In this document: in pieces, positions 58,751 through 64,000 of the stretch
Position numbering within the stretch: the stretch's first letter is position 1
Layout of the letters: each line of letters starts with the position of its first letter
Origin: Ipomoea triloba
Lineage: Eukaryota > Streptophyta > Magnoliopsida > Solanales > Convolvulaceae
Direction: 5' to 3'
NCBI RefSeq assembly: GCF_003576645.1
Contig: NC_044925.1
Location: forward strand, 17,909,600-17,973,599
Length of the DNA stretch: 64,000 nucleotides
Notes under the pieces: generated by a model
The model's database searches: none
Told to the model about the DNA's origin: nothing
What the model saw: the letters and a program-made list of their open reading frames with translations, nothing else
Made by a program: the position numbers and the translations under genes

Positions 58751-59898
58751 ATGTCTAAAATGGAACATCATAGGCATTTCATCATGTTTAACTTAGACAA
58801 ATTTGATGACTGGAAAGTGCGAATGCAGGCTCACTTGTCTGCTATCCATGATGAGATGTGGGACGTGATTACTGACGGACCCATCAAGATATTACAAGTG
58901 AACCCCAACCGAATTCCCACTGATCCAACGTCACCAGAATTTATACCGAAGGAGAAATCTCTGCTGACCACCGAAGAGAGAACCCGAGTGAATCTCGACA
59001 ACATAGCCAAGGACATACTCTACAAGGCTTTGGACGAATCATTGTTCCCGCGAGTAAGAAAATGCAAGTCAGCTAAGGACATCTGGGATGTACTTATGCA
59101 AATAGGTGATGGAGACGAGCAAGAGAAGGATAACAAGTTAACGATTGCCATGAAGAAATTTGAAGATTTCAACCTTGGTCCGAAGGAATCTATAATCGAC
59201 ATGGAGGCTAGTTTTATAAAATTGCTGATGGACATCAATGACCTTAATGAGAAAAAGCTCTTACAAAAGGAGATAAATCTGAAAATTCTCCGAGGACTAC
59301 CCAAGAGCTGGGAAATGAAAGTGGTAGCTATGCGTGATCATCGAGATCTCAAAACAACGAGCACTACCCAAATCTTCAGTGATCTAAAAGCTTATGAATT
59401 TGAGAAGGAAGTATTGAATGATGAAGAACCCGAGACAAGGAACACAGCCTTAGTCGCGAACCAACAACCTTCGCCATCAATAGCAAGGTCAAATCCTAAT
59501 CCCTCGTCTGATTTATTTACTGATGATCAGTTTGCTTTGTTTATGAGAAAATTCAAAAGGTTCATGCGAAAGAATCAATCCTATGATAACTCGGACAAGA
59601 CGAGAAGAACGAAATACCGAAGCAATGACAAAGCAAGTGGATCCAAAACACATGAGAAAGATGAAGTACAGATGTTATGCTATAACTGCCGAAAACCTGG
59701 ACACTTCAAGGCTGAATGTCTTTATCCTATTGTCAAGAAGCATCAAGACGAGAACAACTACAGAGTTACAACAACCCGAAGAATGCATCCAATAATACGG
59801 ATGAGCAGAGAAACAAAAATCAAAAGAATGACAGGCGAAGGAAGGCTCTAGCTGTGGAAGAGAAGTCTGGAGAAAAGAATGATGAGTCATGCACGTCT
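58751..59898 (+). pseudogene. N-terminal Gag of Copia-2 with zinc knuckle, frameshifted
   Basis: The first true ATG is 58751 (the longer frame from 58715 starts at TTG). The product has the copia Gag UBN2-type fold: FDDWKVRMQAHL near the start, a DIWDVL motif, LNEKKLL and a LPKSWEMKV segment, then a CCHC knuckle CYNCRKPGHFKAEC near 59680. The frame ends at 59851, while the continuing, biologically matching frame (serine/lysine-rich linker) is open to the solo LTR, so an indel lies near 59755-59770. Gag forms the particle and binds element RNA. Confidence 0.9.
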
Positions 59899-59903
59899 AG
59901 CTC

Positions 59904-61243
59904 TGATAAGACTCCGAGATACCCTTATTTCAGGCACATTTTAGGGTGTTTTATCGCGTCTATAGCATCCTTACTTGGTAAATTATGTGTGTAAATGCTT
60001 GAAAATCACTAACTGATGCACAAAAGCTACTTTTAGCTTAAAAGAAGTAAAGCAGGAGCCCCGGGAGCAAATAGGACCAAAAGTTGAGCTTAAAGAGCAA
60101 ACCAGGCAAGAGCGGAGCCCCGGAGGACCAAACTGGAAGGCCACACGCGTGTGAGCATGCGTGAAAACTTTCCAGAAGCTTCCCACGCACGCTCACACGC
60201 GTGTGAGAGGCGTGGAGACGGTGATGCGCGAATTTCAGCTAGGGTTGTTATTTCGGAGACTATTTAAACCCCTTTGATGAATTTCCAGAGGAGGTTCCCA
60301 GAAATTTAGTTTTCCTTTTCTTAGTTTTTCCTTTGGAGAACTTTCTCCATTTTTTCTTAGCTTTTTAGATTAGATTAATCTCCATTGTAGCAAGACAACA
60401 AGCTTGGATTGAAGATCTTCATCTCTCTAGGTGATCTCTATTTCATTCCGATAATTTTAGTTATCTTGTTCTTGGATTAAATTAGCTTTTGCTTGCATTT
60501 CATATTATGAGTAGCTAGTTTAGTCTAGGGATTTGGATTGTGTGATTGAATGTTGTTTGTGTGATGATCTTATCTCTATATCTTGGATCTATGAGTTTGT
60601 GTTGATGGATTACCTATTCTTGTCTATTGATTGTTGTTTTGATGAGATCTTGTTTGGATTTGGCCAATCTAGATGAGAGATTGAGCTCTTTACTCTTTCA
60701 TGTCTTTGATTAGAGTTAGGATTTGAAGCTTGACACAATCATAGTTCCTATGGACTTCTTAAGAATAGTAGGATAGTGTGTAGCTTAAGTGTTTGATAAA
60801 ATTCCTCTTAGAACTTTGGATGCTTGAAGGCACTCCTAAGTCAAAGAAGCCTTAGTACACAAGGTGGAAAAGGACTAAGACAACACACTCTTGAATAGAC
60901 AATATCCTAGCAATCCTAATCCTTGACCTTAGACACTCCACTATGCAATATTCATGAACACTATCCAATCCCTACCCCTTTTTACATATTCACAAAATCA
61001 CTTTTACTTTACTACTCTCTTGCACTCAAATCAACCAAATGAACTACTCTCACTCACAAATCCACCCTTCACCACACTCAAATCCTATGCATGATCCAAT
61101 CAAGTAAACTCCCGAACGCTTGACACACCTCTACGTTTTAACACACTCAAATCAACCAAATGAACTACTCTCACTCACAGACTTTCCGTTTTAACACAAA
61201 TATATTTTGACACCTCAACCCTACGCAAAATACCGCAATGTCA
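59904..61243 (+). mobile_element. Solo family-A LTR inside the Copia-2 gag
   Basis: It runs from TGATAAGACTCC to GCAATGTCA and is flanked by AGCTC at 59899-59903 and 61244-61248. A TATTTAAA box lies at 60261-60268 and ACACGCGTGT palindromes near 60142 and 60190. Near the 3' end a short block (CAAATCAACCAAATGAACTA at 61027 and 61147) is duplicated and replaces the CACTCGGGGAG segment. Confidence 0.93.
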
Positions 61244-61248
61244 AGCTC

Positions 61249-62488
61249 CAGCTCAAAGAGTGACAGCTCGGAAGATGAAAAGGGATTGTTATGCCTTTTT
61301 AGTCAAGAGGATTCAGATTAAGAGTTATGCCTCATGGCAGATGAAGAAGAGGTAACCTCTCAAAACCACTCATTTAATTACAGTTCCGAATCCATATATC
61401 ATGAAAATCCTAGGGAAGCATTTGAAAGAATGATGAAGAATTTTGATGATATTGAGGATTCACACTTTAAACTTAAGGAAGAGAATGCTCAGCTATTGGC
61501 AGAAAGACAAGATCTCGAGGACTTAAGGTCCAAAAATGCTGAGATGCTTGAATCTATAAGCCAGCTTGAGAAGCAAGTTCATCTTCTTAAGGAAGAGTGT
61601 AAAGCGAAGGATGATAGAGAGCAAAACTTGCGTGCGGTACTTGCGACATTTACAAATTCATCCAGATTAATGGATCGAATGGTAGATGATCAAAGACCAT
61701 CTGGGAGTAGAGCCGGACTCGGTTATAACTCCAGCTCTCATCAACATGTCTTCCTAACACAACCAACTGACCCTTCTACTAGTGGAGGTTTAAGTTCTGT
61801 TTTTGTCCAAGGACAAACTGAAAATCTTGAGCCAATGATTAACGCCGAAAATGGAACAGAACCACAATCGACGAGCCAATCTAAGGATTCGGCTAAGACA
61901 CGAATTGTGGAACCTACAAGAGGAAATTCCCTACACGGTAACCCAAGAAGTCATCAAACTTCTCGGTACAGACCTCCCATGCAAAACCATTACGGTTTCA
62001 TTGCAAATGGTCAACCACATGGGAATAACCAATCTAAAGGAAAATTCCAAGGCAACAAGAGGCAACACTATTCACAGAGGCAACGCAAAGGTAGGCCTCA
62101 GGGAAGACCTAACTCTTACCCGAATAGTGTCAAGAATTTCAAAAAGTTTCCTAGCAAGCATATGGGCGGAGATGGTAGACTATATCCAAGTGATGAGGAC
62201 TGGTTCATGGACTATGAACCAATGACAAGAGCAAAATTTTTGCTCACACATAGATATACGCAGACCTCACACACCAGGATAAACTCGAATAAACAAACAC
62301 CTCCTCTTCAAAAAGTTTATTCACCAAAGTCACCTCAAGCCTATTATGTTATTCCTTATGATTATCGTGTGTTTAATGGGTATCGTGGACCAAGGATGAA
62401 CCTCACAAGTTCTAGGTATGCATGGATGCCCAAGCTCACCGCTAACCGTCAAGGACCCAAGAAGGTATGGGTACCTAAAAGTACCTAA
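61249..62488 (+). pseudogene. C-terminal Gag of Copia-2 (coiled coil and basic tail)
   Basis: The reading frame resumes after the solo LTR in a serine/aspartate linker, hits TAA at 61319-61321, and continues from 61322 to TAA at 62486. The first ATG after the stop is 61334. Residues about 25-105 from that ATG form a Glu/Leu coiled coil; the rest is Gln/Asn/Arg-rich, ending in a KVWVPKS segment typical of SIRE Gag C-termini. The protease frame starts 7 bases after the stop in another frame. Confidence 0.85.
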
Positions 62489-62495
62489 TCATTGA

Positions 62496-64000
62496 ATGCA
62501 GGGAAACAAGACCATCTTGTATGTAGATAGTGGATGCTCAAGACACATGACTGGTGATAAATTAGAATTGAGCAACTTTAAAGCAAGGAATGGTCCTAAA
62601 GTAGTCCTCGGTGGGAACTCAAGTGGACGAACCATGGGCAACACAAGGCAGTTCTGCGACAAAGGATATAAAGTAGAATTCTCAAGAAATCAATGCCAAG
62701 TTATCTCAGAAACAAGTCATGAAGTTGTACTGACAGCTAAACGGAGAAAGAACATGTATGTATTCACATGGGAAACAGTGAAGCCGAACACTTGCTTAAT
62801 TGCCAAAAGCAAGAGAGATCTAAGTTGGGAATGGCATCACAAACTCAATCATCTCAACTTCAAGGCCATCAACAAGCTTTCCAGAAAGGAGTTGGTTGAA
62901 GGACTACCAGATGTAATCTATGATAAGGACAAGACTTGTGAAGCTTGTCAGAAAAGAAAGCAAATCAAGTCTTCGTTTAAAACAAAGTCTCTCAACACCA
63001 ACTCACGGCCATTAAGTCTACTTCATATGGACTTATTTGGACCAGTTGATCCAGTTAGTCTGAGTGGAAGAAAATACACTTTCGTGGTAGTAGATGACTA
63101 TACGAGATACACGTGGACATCCTTTCTAAGGAAGAAAAATGAAACCAAGAAGGTACTACCAGACTTGCTCCGAAGACTCCAAACAGAAAAGGACTTAAGC
63201 ATTGTCAAGATTCCGTCTGATCAAGGAACCGAGTTTGTAAACAAAGTCATTCAGGATTTCTGTGGACAACACGGTATACTACATCAACTTTCAGCAGCAA
63301 GAACTCCACAACAAAACGGTGTTGCTGAAAGATGAAACAGAACCTTAAAGGAAGCAGCAAGATCTATGATTGCTTTCTTAGGCTTGCCTAAACGTTTTTG
63401 GGCCGAAGCAATAAACACTACATGTTATACTCAAAACAGGTCCCTTATTCATAAAATTCATGGAGTTACGCCTTATGAGCTCTGGAAAGGCAGAAAACCT
63501 GTTGTAAGATATTTTCATATCTTCGGAAGTAAATGCTTCATTCATAATAACGGAAAGTCACATCTTAAAGCCTTTGATGAACGTGGTGATGAAGGAATAT
63601 TCATGGAATACTCTGACAAGAGCAAAGCCTTGCAAGTCCTAAACAAAAGGACTATGGTGATTGAAGAATCAATACATGTAATTTTTGATGAATCATCTAA
63701 GGAAGACAAGGTGAGCTCCGAGAGGTCACCTACTACTGAGGAAACAAAGGATAGAGAAATTGAAGAACTATCCGAAGGAACGGATTCAGAAGATGATTAT
63801 CCAATCTTTCCAAATCATCTACCGAATACTTCACCCCAAACCGAAGTATTGCAAGATGACACACTTGAAACAAGTCAACCAGAAGTACAACAAGATGAAA
63901 GCAATCACATTGAATCTACAGTAGATGAAGGAGCTCCACCTACCACCTTTCAACCTGATCTAAAGTGGTTAAGGAATCATCCTCAAGATCAAATCATCGG
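62496..64000 (+). pseudogene. Protease and integrase of Copia-2, one stop, incomplete
   Basis: The frame from ATG 62496 has an aspartic protease motif DSG (residues 11-13), a Gag-pre-integrase HHCC zinc site (His115, His119, Cys148, Cys151), and an integrase core with Asp179, Asp242 and Glu278, the last two 35 residues apart as in DD35E integrases. TGA at 63333-63335 follows directly after Glu278-Arg279, one C-to-T change from CGA; the same frame is open from 63336 to 64000 through the rest of the integrase, the GKE-like and acidic linker, to the WLRNHPQDQIIG segment that begins the reverse transcriptase region. It cuts the polyprotein and inserts element DNA. Confidence 0.92.

Larger units (their letters stand above)
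57393..64000 (+). mobile_element. Copia-2: SIRE-type element, 5' part, running off the window
   Basis: It begins TGTTAGGAACCCC after GGGAT (57388-57392, left target copy). It carries a 5' LTR, methionine-tRNA primer site, gag, protease and integrase, and is split by a solo family-A LTR (59904-61243). The window ends at the start of the reverse transcriptase region. It is inserted in the element C ORF. Confidence 0.92.

Overview
The window is plant nuclear DNA made almost entirely of nested LTR retrotransposons, as in pericentromeric or other gene-poor heterochromatin. It contains SIRE/Maximus-type Ty1/copia elements (methionine-tRNA primer site, Gag zinc knuckle, integrase, RT/RNase H and a large extra ORF after pol), Athila-type Ty3/gypsy elements (aspartate-tRNA primer sites, Gag-protease, and an ORF of the ATHILA ORF-1 / putative plant transposon protein type near the 3' end), and one non-autonomous CACTA DNA transposon. 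A dicot is likely from these families, but the species cannot be named from the sequence. I recognise no host gene, structural RNA or CRISPR array.

Left part (1-24043). Positions 1-3080 are the 3' tail and 3' LTR of an Athila element (LTR family A). Next comes a small unrecognised reading frame split by two insertions: a minus-strand element at 3251-9301 (TSD ACCTG), itself carrying a plus-strand relative at 5302-8289 (TSD TATAA), and a solo family-B LTR at 9485-10760 (TSD GTGTC). Then follows the 3' half of a copia element (Copia-B): a decayed extra ORF at 11654-15447, a polypurine tract, and an LTR (15687-22373) split by a third TGTAAYACCCC element (15702-19074, TSD CCCGA) and a minus-strand solo copia LTR (20104-22165, TSD CTAAT). 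22374-24043 is unassigned.

Right part (24044-64000) is one nest. Element C (Athila-like, LTR family B) begins at 24044. Its 5' LTR is split by Athila-A (24605-46422, TSD GCATG), which is split by Copia-1 (31850-41229, TSD TAATG). Element C resumes with the rest of its LTR, a primer site at 47097 and a proline/tyrosine-rich ORF. That ORF is split by minus-strand element D (48394-57111, TSD CATGG), which carries the CACTA element (53304-56653, TSD GAT). The ORF is broken again at 57393 by Copia-2, whose gag carries a solo family-A LTR (59904-61243, TSD AGCTC). Copia-2 runs off the window just before its reverse transcriptase.

The best-preserved coding sequence is a 1159-codon ORF in Copia-1 (35668-39147), downstream of RNase H and behind its own TATA-like box. 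It shares two conserved blocks with the decayed Copia-B counterpart and looks more nuclear or chromatin-like than envelope-like. The Athila elements share a repeated RNA-hairpin plus polypurine-like module. Four single N bases (5076, 28174, 33130, 56455) lie in repeats; at least two mark exact artificial duplications, so the apparent Gag duplication at 26377-29971 should not be read as biology.
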